64,000 bases of DNA from Trichodesmium sp. MAG_R03 (GTDB lineage: Bacteria > Cyanobacteriota > Cyanobacteriia > Cyanobacteriales > Microcoleaceae), in assembly GCA_023356535.1 (NCBI GenBank), contig JAKQYF010000001.1, positions 1 to 64,000 of the forward strand. Reading direction: 5' to 3'. Below, piece after piece: positions 57,191 to 64,000 of this stretch. A program made the translations under genes and the position numbers. Within the stretch, counting starts at the first letter, position 1. Each line of letters opens with the position of its first letter. The notes under the pieces are model-generated. The model saw nothing but the letters and a program-made list of their open reading frames with translations, was not told where the DNA came from and made no database searches.

Positions 57191-57273
57191 TACAAATAAT
57201 TAGAAAAAAAATACAAAAAATTGCCACAATGATATATAATAAAACTATACTACTAGCTAGCTGAAATTGCTTT

Positions 57274-58725
57274 ATGTTTGAAGCTCTTGCTGACCGCTTA
57301 GAAGTCACCTGGAAAAAGCTAAGGGGTCAAGACAAAATCACAGACTCCAATATCCAAGCAGCTTTGGGAGAAGTACGTCGAGCCCTATTACAAGCAGATG
57401 TAAATTTACAAGTTGTCAAAGACTTTATAACTGAAGTTAGTATCAAGGCAAAAGGAGCAAATGTATTAACAGGAGTAAGGCCAGACCAACAGTTCATCAA
57501 AATAGTCCATGATGAGCTAGTGGAGGTAATGGGAGAAACTAACGCTCCCTTAGTAAAAGCTGACCAACCGCCAACTATTGTCCTAATGGCAGGTTTACAG
57601 GGAACAGGGAAAACTACAGCCTCAGCTAAGTTAGCCCTACATTTAAGGAAGCAGAATCGGAGTGCTTTGCTAGTAGCCACTGATATATATAGGCCTGCTG
57701 CTATTGACCAATTAGTTACCCTAGGTAAACAGATAGATGTATCCGTATTTGAATTAGGTACAGGTATAGGGCCTATAGAAATCGCTCAAAAAGGGGTCGA
57801 AAAGGCTAAGGCAGATGGTATAGATACAGTTATTATAGATACAGCAGGTCGGCTACAGATAGACCAAGATATGATGGCCGAACTTGCTGCAATTAAAGCA
57901 GTAGTTCAGCCCCAGGAAACCTTGCTCGTAGTAGACGCAATGACAGGTCAAGAGGCTGCAACATTGACTCGTACCTTCAATGATCAAATTGGGATAACAG
58001 GGTCAATCCTAACTAAAATGGACGGGGATACAAGAGGAGGGGCAGCTTTATCAGTTCGTCGAATTTCTGGTAAACCGATAAAATTTGTAGGGGTGGGAGA
58101 AAAAGTAGAAGCCCTGCAACCCTTCTATCCAGAAAGGATGGCTTCTCGGATTTTGGGGATGGGAGATGTACTTACCCTGGTAGAAAAAGCTCAGGAAGAG
58201 TTTGAAATAGTTGATGCTGAAAAAATTCAAGAGAAAATCCTCTCAGCTAAGTTTGACTTTACTGACTTTCTAAAGCAAACGCGACTGATGAAGAATATGG
58301 GTTCTCTGGGAGGAATTATGAAATTAATTCCAGGAATGAATAAAATAAGCGATGATCAGTTGCAACAGGGAGAAACTCAGTTAAAACGGTGTGAGTCTAT
58401 GATTAATTCTATGACGCACCAAGAGCGCCAAAATCCAGAAATTTTAGCTAAATCTCCTTCCCGAAGACGACGTATTGCTGGTGGTTCAGGTTATGCTGAG
58501 AAAGATGTTAGTAAACTGGTGAGTGACTTCCAAAGAATGCGATCGCTGATGCAGAAAATGGGCCAAGGCGAAATGTCTGGGACGGGGATGCCTGGTATGC
58601 CTGGTATGGGAATGCCTGGCATGTTAGGGGGTAAAGCACCTCCAGGTTGGCGTAATCAACAAGATATGGGTAGTGGTAAGAAGAAAAAGAAGCAGAAAAA
58701 GAAAAAGGGCTTCGGGCAGCTTTAA
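57274..58725 (+). CDS. ffh: signal recognition particle protein Ffh (SRP54)
   Basis: This 483-residue GTPase binds 4.5S RNA and signal peptides and targets proteins to the membrane via FtsY. The N domain covers 1-85. The G domain carries GLQGTGKTTASAKL (about 107-120), DTAGRLQ near 190 and TKMDGDTRGGAA near 248. The M domain holds the RNA-binding SPSRRRRIAGGSG and ends with a Met/Gly-rich tract (MPGMPGMGMPGMLGG) and a lysine-rich tail. All GTPase motifs are intact. ATG start. rpsP follows after a 556-base spacer, the gene order seen in many cyanobacteria. Confidence 0.97.
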   Translation: MFEALADRLEVTWKKLRGQDKITDSNIQAALGEVRRALLQADVNLQVVKDFITEVSIKAKGANVLTGVRPDQQFIKIVHDELVEVMGETNAPLVKADQPPTIVLMAGLQGTGKTTASAKLALHLRKQNRSALLVATDIYRPAAIDQLVTLGKQIDVSVFELGTGIGPIEIAQKGVEKAKADGIDTVIIDTAGRLQIDQDMMAELAAIKAVVQPQETLLVVDAMTGQEAATLTRTFNDQIGITGSILTKMDGDTRGGAALSVRRISGKPIKFVGVGEKVEALQPFYPERMASRILGMGDVLTLVEKAQEEFEIVDAEKIQEKILSAKFDFTDFLKQTRLMKNMGSLGGIMKLIPGMNKISDDQLQQGETQLKRCESMINSMTHQERQNPEILAKSPSRRRRIAGGSGYAEKDVSKLVSDFQRMRSLMQKMGQGEMSGTGMPGMPGMGMPGMLGGKAPPGWRNQQDMGSGKKKKKQKKKKGFGQL

Positions 58726-58939
58726 AAGAGGAGCAAAAAAAAGAAGCTGAAATCTTACCCAAATATGATTAAACATATCTTTATTCAAAATTTCTCATGG
58801 TAGATATCAAGAATCATTTGATGTAAACCCTGCCCTGCCCAGTGAGGTCTGATCAAATCAAAAGATGAAGTTACAGAAACTTTAAATATACCATTAAATA
58901 TGAGAACCTTTTTTGATTGGCTAAAAGTCTGGTTAGTTT

Positions 58940-59215
58940 AAAGACCGTGTATGATATGCAAGTTAGGAACGTAAATTAAATAAGACCGGAAATTTGTAGT
59001 TTGTGCCTGGGAAATCTCTTGAGCGTAATTAATTTTCTCCGGCTTGATTTTGTTCTCATTCCTGATAGAGAGTGAGAGATGCAAAGAGCTTGATCGTTGA
59101 TGCTTGTGGAGGTTGTGCTGCCCACAGTGACCCTAGAAGCAGGAAGTAAACATTAAAATATCACTAATTGTGACATTTTATATCAGTTTTATGAAGTAGT
59201 TGGTAAAAAATTATT
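58940..59215 (+). repeat. repeat shared with 48860-49040, possibly a tnpB tail
   Basis: GTATGATATGCAA at 58950, CTGCTGCCC, GAAGCAGGAAGTAAACATT and TTTTATATCAGTTTTAT recur in order with the copy at 48860. Here a longer middle contains a frame with VDACGGCAAHSDPRSRK, which with the KQEVNI-like end suggests a decayed IS605-type TnpB C-terminus. It lies in the ffh-rpsP spacer. Confidence 0.4.
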
Positions 59216-59281
59216 GAAATGTTGTCTAGATTACCATGAAATAATAGCTTATAATTCCAAACAGGAGTAAAATAACTCGAA

Positions 59282-59713
59282 ATGATAAAACTGCGATTAA
59301 AGCGATATGGAAAAAAACGGGAAACTAGCTACCGGATAGTAGCAATGAATAGTGATGCCCGTCGTGATGGCCGTCCATTAGAAGAACTCGGCTTTTATAA
59401 TCCTAGAACTGATGAAACAAGATTAGATGTGCCAGGAATTACAAGACGCCTTGAACAAGGTGCCCAGCCAACAGATACAGTGCGTGACATATTAAAAAAG
59501 GCGAATGTCCTTGAATCATCCAGAATCGGAGTTAACACCCAAGCAAACGTATTAGTCTCCCATGCAGAACCTACCGAAGCCATTACCAATGCTGAACCGA
59601 GCCAAGCAACTGCCAATACTGAAACCAACGAGGTCAGTGACAGTGAGTCAACTGCAACAGCAACAGCAACAATTAGCGAATCTGAGGAACAACCTTCACT
59701 CAGCGAGTCCTAA
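59282..59713 (+). CDS. rpsP: 30S ribosomal protein S16 with acidic/Thr-rich extension
   Basis: The first ~82 residues are typical S16: [36 protein letters not shown] and [21 protein letters not shown]. The remaining ~60 residues are a low-complexity tail of Glu, Thr, Ala and Ser ending EQPSLSES, longer than in most homologues (S16 is usually 80-100). A CAGGAGT lies upstream of the ATG. The end overlaps the next gene in another frame. S16 is an early assembly protein of the 30S subunit. Confidence 0.95.
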   Translation: MIKLRLKRYGKKRETSYRIVAMNSDARRDGRPLEELGFYNPRTDETRLDVPGITRRLEQGAQPTDTVRDILKKANVLESSRIGVNTQANVLVSHAEPTEAITNAEPSQATANTETNEVSDSESTATATATISESEEQPSLSES

Positions 59714-60131
59714 TTATGCTGAAATAGTTAGGTCTTTAATTGAGCCATTTCTAGAGTCACCAAAGTCTTTACGAGTGGACTGTGAAGTTAACCCTCGGCA
59801 AGCAAAAGCATGGATTCGCCTAGCTTTTGATGAACCGGAAAAAGGGCGAGTCTATGGTCGTGGAGGACGTAATATCCAAGCAATTCGTACTGTGTTAGCA
59901 GCAGTCGCTCAAGCAGCAGGTCAATCTGTACATTTGGAAATATATGAAGACCAGCCAGATATACAACGCTCTTTTTATTCTGATTATCCAAGTAATCGAG
60001 AAGAGGGGGTATACAATAGAAGGACTATAACAAGTAGTCGCCTATATGACAGCAGACACAGACTATCTCGTCATCGTGGGACAACTCCAAGTCCAATTAG
60101 ACACAAAAGAAATGAACATGGAATGACATAA
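59643..60131 (+). CDS. KH-domain RNA-binding protein
   Basis: About 162 residues from GTG 59643, which has GAGG at nine bases. The track of open frame extends to 59562, but those extra codons lie within rpsP. An N-terminal glutamine run (about six Gln) is followed by [20 protein letters not shown] and the KH core [20 protein letters not shown] with the [12 protein letters not shown] loop. It then has a basic Arg-rich tail ([19 protein letters not shown]). Bacterial members (KhpA type) bind RNA, and in cyanobacteria this gene regularly follows rpsP. It overlaps rpsP by 71 bases in a different frame. Confidence 0.88.
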   Translation: MSQLQQQQQQLANLRNNLHSASPNYAEIVRSLIEPFLESPKSLRVDCEVNPRQAKAWIRLAFDEPEKGRVYGRGGRNIQAIRTVLAAVAQAAGQSVHLEIYEDQPDIQRSFYSDYPSNREEGVYNRRTITSSRLYDSRHRLSRHRGTTPSPIRHKRNEHGMT

Positions 60132-61297
60132 AAATCATAACTAATTTAACCACTAACCTCTATAATAAATAGTGGGGGCATATAAGTTATCAGTACTGAT
60201 AGCTGAATACTTGACCTGATCAGGAACTTATGAAAACCTTGTGGGAAGCAGGATATCTACTCCTAACCCACAGGAAGCTTTCATTCTCTTAAATACAGAT
60301 GGGGAGATAGCAGAGCTATTTAATCTCAAATTTGATGATCGCCTAACCTCTTAATTGAAGGCATTTTGAGCTCTCAGGAATTATGCCAAGGTACTAATTA
60401 TAGTGCAAATATCTGAAATATTTTCAAATATACACTATATATAGAGTTGCTGCGTAAATCCTGATATCTTTTTTTCTTTGAATTAATCTAATATTAGAAC
60501 AAAATCCCATGATAGCTTATGAGAAAAGGCTTTTATATCTAAAATATCATGTCCGGTTGAATAGGTATAACTAAATTAGGGAGAAGTAGGGGCGAACGGC
60601 CGTTTTGCTTGGGCATACTTCGTTAACCCTGGGCGACATGAAACGCCCCTACAGGAGTCAGGAGGGAAGAGGAGGAAGTTTTTTCATCACTAATTATCTG
60701 GAAATGATATAACTCACAATTTTGGAGTCGAGAATGAAGAAGTCCTGTCTCTCCTAGGAGGAGAAAAAGGGAGAAAGAGTGTAGTTTATGGCCAATTAAA
60801 TTACTTAGAGGGAGCTGATTAACTATCAAATTATTGAGAGATAAAGGGTTTAGCCTTTTAGGGCCGCAAAAAATATCAGGTCTTTGGTGGATTTTGCTCA
60901 AAAAGTCAGCATCTTGGGCTGAATATGGCATAAAAATCAAGGGACAAATATATCCGACTACCTCCTCTATAAATTCCTATTTTTCCCTACTCCCTATTAC
61001 CTCAAAAGACTTTTTCAGTAAACCATACTTAAGTTATCAAGAAAATGTATTTTTTAATAGACTTTTTATGATAAAAAACCTCCTCAGTAATTGATTCATA
61101 ACTTGTATATTTTGTCAATTTTTTTTGTTAAGAAACTAGCTAATACCAACAATTCTAGAATGAGAATAAGACAAAGACAGGGCTTACGCAAAATACAAAT
61201 CATACACCATTTTTAGGGGTAAACAGCCGTTTTGCAACATGGAACACCCCTAATAGATACAGTGGTTCTGGGTAAGTTCTAAAAGAAATATGTTGGC
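60132..61297. other. repeat-rich spacer between the KH-protein gene and phoH
   Basis: No credible gene. It contains an R2 unit at 60375-60463, another at 61178-61282 and a partial TIR-type MITE at about 60880-61025 (ATCAAGGGACAAATATATCC, then AAGACTTTTTCAG). An inverted block at 60586-60652 is bounded by GTAGGGGCG and CGCCCCTAC, and a small TATCAGTACTGATA palindrome lies near 60190. It is one of the densest repeat zones in the window. Confidence 0.5.
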
Positions 61298-62251
61298 ATG
61301 ACAGAGATACTGAAAATAGAATTGCCTAGTATTGATAGCGCGATCGCTCTTTCTGGCTATCAGGAAGAAAACATTAAACTTCTGGCAAAGCACACAGGGG
61401 CAAATATCGTACTAAGGGGACAAGAATTGTTAATAACTGGCACTGCAACTCAAATCGAGCGATGCCAGAAAATTATATGTTCTTTAGAAAACCTATGGAA
61501 ACATGGCAAAACTATAACTGGGGTAGAAATTATCACTGCTTGCCATGCTATTGAGACAAATCGTCAAGATGACCTGGAACAACTTCAGCAAGATGTTCTG
61601 GCCAAAACTCGTCGTGGACTAGAAATTAGGGCGAAAACTTTTCGCCAAAGAAAATATGTGCAGGCCATTCGCAGTCACGATATGACTTTTTGCGTGGGCC
61701 CGGCAGGAACAGGTAAAACTTTTTTAGGTGCGATTATAGCAGTAAAAGCGCTTTTAGACAACCAATATGAACGCCTAATTTTAACTAGACCTGCTGTGGA
61801 AGCAGGAGAAAAATTAGGGTTTTTACCAGGAGATTTGCAACAAAAAATCAACCCCTATTTGCGACCTTTGTATGATGCTCTTTATGAATTAATTGACCCA
61901 GAAAAAGTAAATACTTTGATGGAAAAGGGAGTAATTGAAGTAGCACCTTTAGCTTATATGAGAGGTCGGACTTTAAATAACTCTTTTGTGATTCTTGATG
62001 AAGCTCAAAATACTACTCCTGCTCAGATGAAAATGGTATTAACTCGCTTGGGTTTCCGTTCAAAAATGGTAGTGACAGGAGATATTACTCAAACAGATTT
62101 ACCCCTAACTCAAAAGTCAGGATTACTTGTTGTGATGAAGATTCTACGGAATGTTGAAGGTATTTCGATGTGTGAACTATCTCAAGGGGATGTGGTAAGA
62201 CATCCTTTAGTACAGAGAATAGTTGCTGCTTATGAAAACTATGAAAAATAA
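61298..62251 (+). CDS. PhoH-family ATPase
   Basis: The 317-residue protein has an N-terminal KH-like region (IKLLAKHTGANIVLRGQELLITG) and then the PhoH NTPase core. Walker A GPAGTGKTFLGAIIAV is near 133-148, RPAVEAGEKLGFLPGD near 170, the Walker B FVILDEAQNT near 226 and the sensor VTGDITQTDLP near 252. PhoH proteins bind ATP and RNA; they are linked to phosphate starvation in E. coli and to ribosome or RNA metabolism elsewhere. ATG start at 61298. The next gene begins 10 bases after its stop. Confidence 0.92.
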   Translation: MTEILKIELPSIDSAIALSGYQEENIKLLAKHTGANIVLRGQELLITGTATQIERCQKIICSLENLWKHGKTITGVEIITACHAIETNRQDDLEQLQQDVLAKTRRGLEIRAKTFRQRKYVQAIRSHDMTFCVGPAGTGKTFLGAIIAVKALLDNQYERLILTRPAVEAGEKLGFLPGDLQQKINPYLRPLYDALYELIDPEKVNTLMEKGVIEVAPLAYMRGRTLNNSFVILDEAQNTTPAQMKMVLTRLGFRSKMVVTGDITQTDLPLTQKSGLLVVMKILRNVEGISMCELSQGDVVRHPLVQRIVAAYENYEK

Positions 62252-62261
62252 ATATCTATTT

Positions 62262-62675
62262 ATGAATACTAACTTGAAAGATTTTTTAGAAGCTTGTGAA
62301 CTAATTGGAACTTTACGTTTAATTGTGACAAGTAGTGCTGCAGTATTGGAAGTTAGGGGAAAAATTCAAAAGTTATTTTATGCTGAACTTCCTAAAGGTA
62401 AATATGCTAATATGCATACTGATATTTTTGAGTTTCATCTGAATATGGATTGTATTAAACAGGTCAAGTTTGAAACTGGGGAAGCAAAGCGGGGCAATTT
62501 TACTACTTATGCAATTCGTTTTTTAGATAGTCAAGGTGAAATTGCTTTGAGTGCATTTTTGCAATGGGGAAAACCAGGAGAGTATGAACCTGGGCAGGTG
62601 GCAGCTTGGCAAGGGCTGAAGGAAAAATATGGTGAGGTTTGGGAACCAGCACCAGTGGAAAGTTTAGAATCTTGA
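62262..62675 (+). CDS. ChuX/HutX-family heme-utilisation-like protein
   Basis: From ATG 62262 the protein is 137 residues (MNTNLKDFLEACELIGTL onward). A longer frame starts at 62223 inside phoH, but adds residues not expected in homologues. VTSSAAVLEVRGKIQKLFYA, HTDIFEFHLNMDCIKQVKF and FLQWGKPGEYEPGQVAAW match a cyanobacterial family annotated as ChuX/HutX heme-like substrate-binding. The true ligand in cyanobacteria is not established. The 10-base gap after phoH suggests co-transcription. Confidence 0.7.
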   Translation: MNTNLKDFLEACELIGTLRLIVTSSAAVLEVRGKIQKLFYAELPKGKYANMHTDIFEFHLNMDCIKQVKFETGEAKRGNFTTYAIRFLDSQGEIALSAFLQWGKPGEYEPGQVAAWQGLKEKYGEVWEPAPVESLES

Positions 62676-63322
62676 GTTAATTTTTTAGGGTTGTATACAA
62701 CATACAAAAATGATCACCCGTTCTGGGACTTGGCATGTAACGTCCCTATTGTATTATCTACAGGACTTATATCATGTCTGGTAGCATCGTTTGTCTATAA
62801 TAGAAGAGGAGAAAAATAATTGCCTGGAGCGATATTGCTACGCAACGCTACCGCGATCGCGATTATGCCAAGACACTTAAGTATCCAAGAACATCTAAAG
62901 TATAGATGAACTAGAAAGAAACTACCGAGCTACATAAGACCCAATAGAAAGGACCAGATAGTAAATAATTCGGCTTCAGCGCAAAAGGAAAAACAACAAA
63001 AGAAGTTTCTTGAGTTACAGGCTATTTTAAAAAAGACTTACAAGCTTAGCTTGTCACCAATGATGCCCTAGGGCCCTGTTTTTTATATCTTAATTTGGTG
63101 TGTTTTGTTATTTAAACACCAATCTGGGAAAATGACAAATATTATACAATCAGATTTTGTATCAAATGGTCGTTTAGTGTCAAATTTGAAGGCCCATTTA
63201 AGATTAACAACCAAGTACAGGAAACCAGAATAATATTGTCAATCAATGGGACATCGAGTCCCATTGATTGACCGGCCGTCAATTCATCTAAATTTGTAAT
63301 TAATAGTTTTAGGAAATAGACA
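62676..63322. other. spacer before the acyl-CoA/ACP synthetase gene
   Basis: About 650 bases with no convincing gene. It includes part of the GTCCCTA-type palindrome family near 62735-62750 and HIP1-like CGCGATCGCG near 62855. The perfect hairpin at 63238-63272 is listed separately. The right end must contain the promoter of the synthetase. Confidence 0.4.
63238..63272. promoter_or_regulatory. perfect 15-bp hairpin 50 bp upstream of the acyl-CoA/ACP synthetase start
   Basis: GTCAATCAATGGGAC is followed by the loop ATCGA and the exact complement GTCCCATTGATTGAC. There is no T-run after it, so it is not a simple terminator. Its position just before an ATG with AGGAAA suggests an operator for a dimeric regulator or a leader structure. 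The factor is unknown. Confidence 0.5.
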
Positions 63323-64000
63323 ATGTCCACATATACAAAATCTCCCACCTCTCCCGACACCTGGGAAATGAGCGATCGCGAACGTAGCAATCTCCAAAAA
63401 GTCACCCTCTACGACTCAGTTCAATCTCTCTCGGAAATATGGCCCAAAGCTGCCCAACATTTTGGCGAAATTACTGCGCTCTACGACCCCCATGTTGAAC
63501 CAGAAGTAAAATTTACCTACAAACAACTTAATCAACAGATTCAAAAGTTTGCTGCTGGTTTACAAGCTTTGGGAGTTGTGCCCACCGAAAATGTAACATC
63601 TCTGCCTCCAAGAGTGGCCTTATTTGCTGATAATAGTCCCCGATGGATGATTGCTGACCAAGGTATTATTGCTGCAGGTGGGGCAGATGTAGTTAGAAGT
63701 GGCAGTGCAAATATAGAAGAATTGGTTTACATCCTTCAAAATAGTGAAAGTATTAGTTTAGTCTTAGAAAATTTGGCCTTGTTACAAAAATTAAGGGATC
63801 GCCTGCAAGACCTACCCATACATATAATTATTATCCTATCTGAGGAAGACCCAAACTCTCAGGAAAGTCTACCCGTGGTCAAATTTTCCCAAGTCATTGC
63901 CACAGGAGAAGAACTTCCCCTGAAACCAACTAACCAAAATTTCGAAACTCTGGCTACCCTAATCTACACTTCTGGAACTACAGGTAAACCGAAGGGAGTA
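63323..64000 (+). CDS. long-chain acyl-CoA/acyl-ACP synthetase (AMP-binding enzyme), 5' part
   Basis: The first 226 codons of an AMP-dependent synthetase; the gene runs off the right edge. The N-terminal SPTSPDTWEMSDRERSNLQK leads into a long-chain-type N-domain. The ATP/AMP-binding P-loop YTSGTTGKPKGV is just reached at the end, so the class is sure. In cyanobacteria this enzyme (Aas) activates free fatty acids for recycling into lipids. ATG 63323 is preceded by AGGAAA. HIP1 is present near the start of the coding region. Confidence 0.88.
   Translation, partial: MSTYTKSPTSPDTWEMSDRERSNLQKVTLYDSVQSLSEIWPKAAQHFGEITALYDPHVEPEVKFTYKQLNQQIQKFAAGLQALGVVPTENVTSLPPRVALFADNSPRWMIADQGIIAAGGADVVRSGSANIEELVYILQNSESISLVLENLALLQKLRDRLQDLPIHIIIILSEEDPNSQESLPVVKFSQVIATGEELPLKPTNQNFETLATLIYTSGTTGKPKGV

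Noticed and set aside
1..64000. CRISPR array
   Set aside because: Direct repeats were looked for; only the two-unit 63-bp duplication at 57031-57156 and inverted-repeat elements were seen, with no regular spacer pattern or cas genes.

Overview
The window is chromosomal DNA from a filamentous cyanobacterium. The evidence is NdhB, a PlmA-type GntR regulator, the rpsP/KH-domain pair, a cyanobacterial S1 protein, AT-rich sequence, more than twenty copies of the HIP1 octamer GCGATCGC, abundant intergenic repeats, many decayed genes and a group II intron inside a housekeeping gene. This style resembles Trichodesmium/Okeania-type Oscillatoriales; that assignment is inference. By my tally about two thirds of the window is coding if broken genes are counted. 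The rest is long spacers filled with small repeats.

Layout. 1-1 kb: gene remnants (XisI-like tail, Uma2 fragment, possible transposase tail). 1-12.9 kb: housekeeping and stress genes (aspS, a cation/proton antiporter with a UspA tail, a DEAD/DEAH helicase, a PfkB sugar kinase, an S1-domain protein, a dienelactone hydrolase, plmA), separated by repeat-rich spacers. 13.6-15.6 kb: a large unknown membrane-anchored protein. 15.9-44.3 kb: a surface-glycan island with two pyruvyl-transferase-like proteins, at least seven glycosyltransferases, several sulfotransferases, a DegT aminotransferase, a nucleotide-sugar epimerase, a methyltransferase and a TPR/O-GlcNAc-transferase-like protein. FetB and a UbiB-family kinase lie within it. 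Most of these genes occur as diverged pairs, and many copies are truncated, frameshifted or interrupted by stops. 44.4-47.7 kb: rpiA split by a group II intron that encodes a reverse transcriptase/maturase/HNH protein. 48-64 kb: a small PirA-like protein, ndhB, a UvrD-like helicase, a cyclic-nucleotide-domain histidine kinase, ffh, rpsP with an overlapping KH-protein gene, phoH, a ChuX-like protein and the start of an acyl-CoA/acyl-ACP synthetase.

The most notable structures are these. (1) Three 256-bp elements and one degenerate copy, each next to TTAC, look like TnpB-less IS200/IS605-type elements that keep both ends and a structured right-end RNA segment. One of them supplies the last nine codons of the dienelactone hydrolase. 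(2) At least two inverted-repeat MITE-like families carry variable palindromic inserts. (3) Two genes (TPR-OGT and methyltransferase) are broken only by a one-base change in a poly-A run. (4) Degraded copies of gene 3' ends lie directly downstream of three intact genes in the glycan island. (5) A hairpin-rich spacer downstream of rpiA ends in a strong terminator.

All product names come from reading protein sequences by eye. No database search was possible, so family names are recognition, not computed hits.
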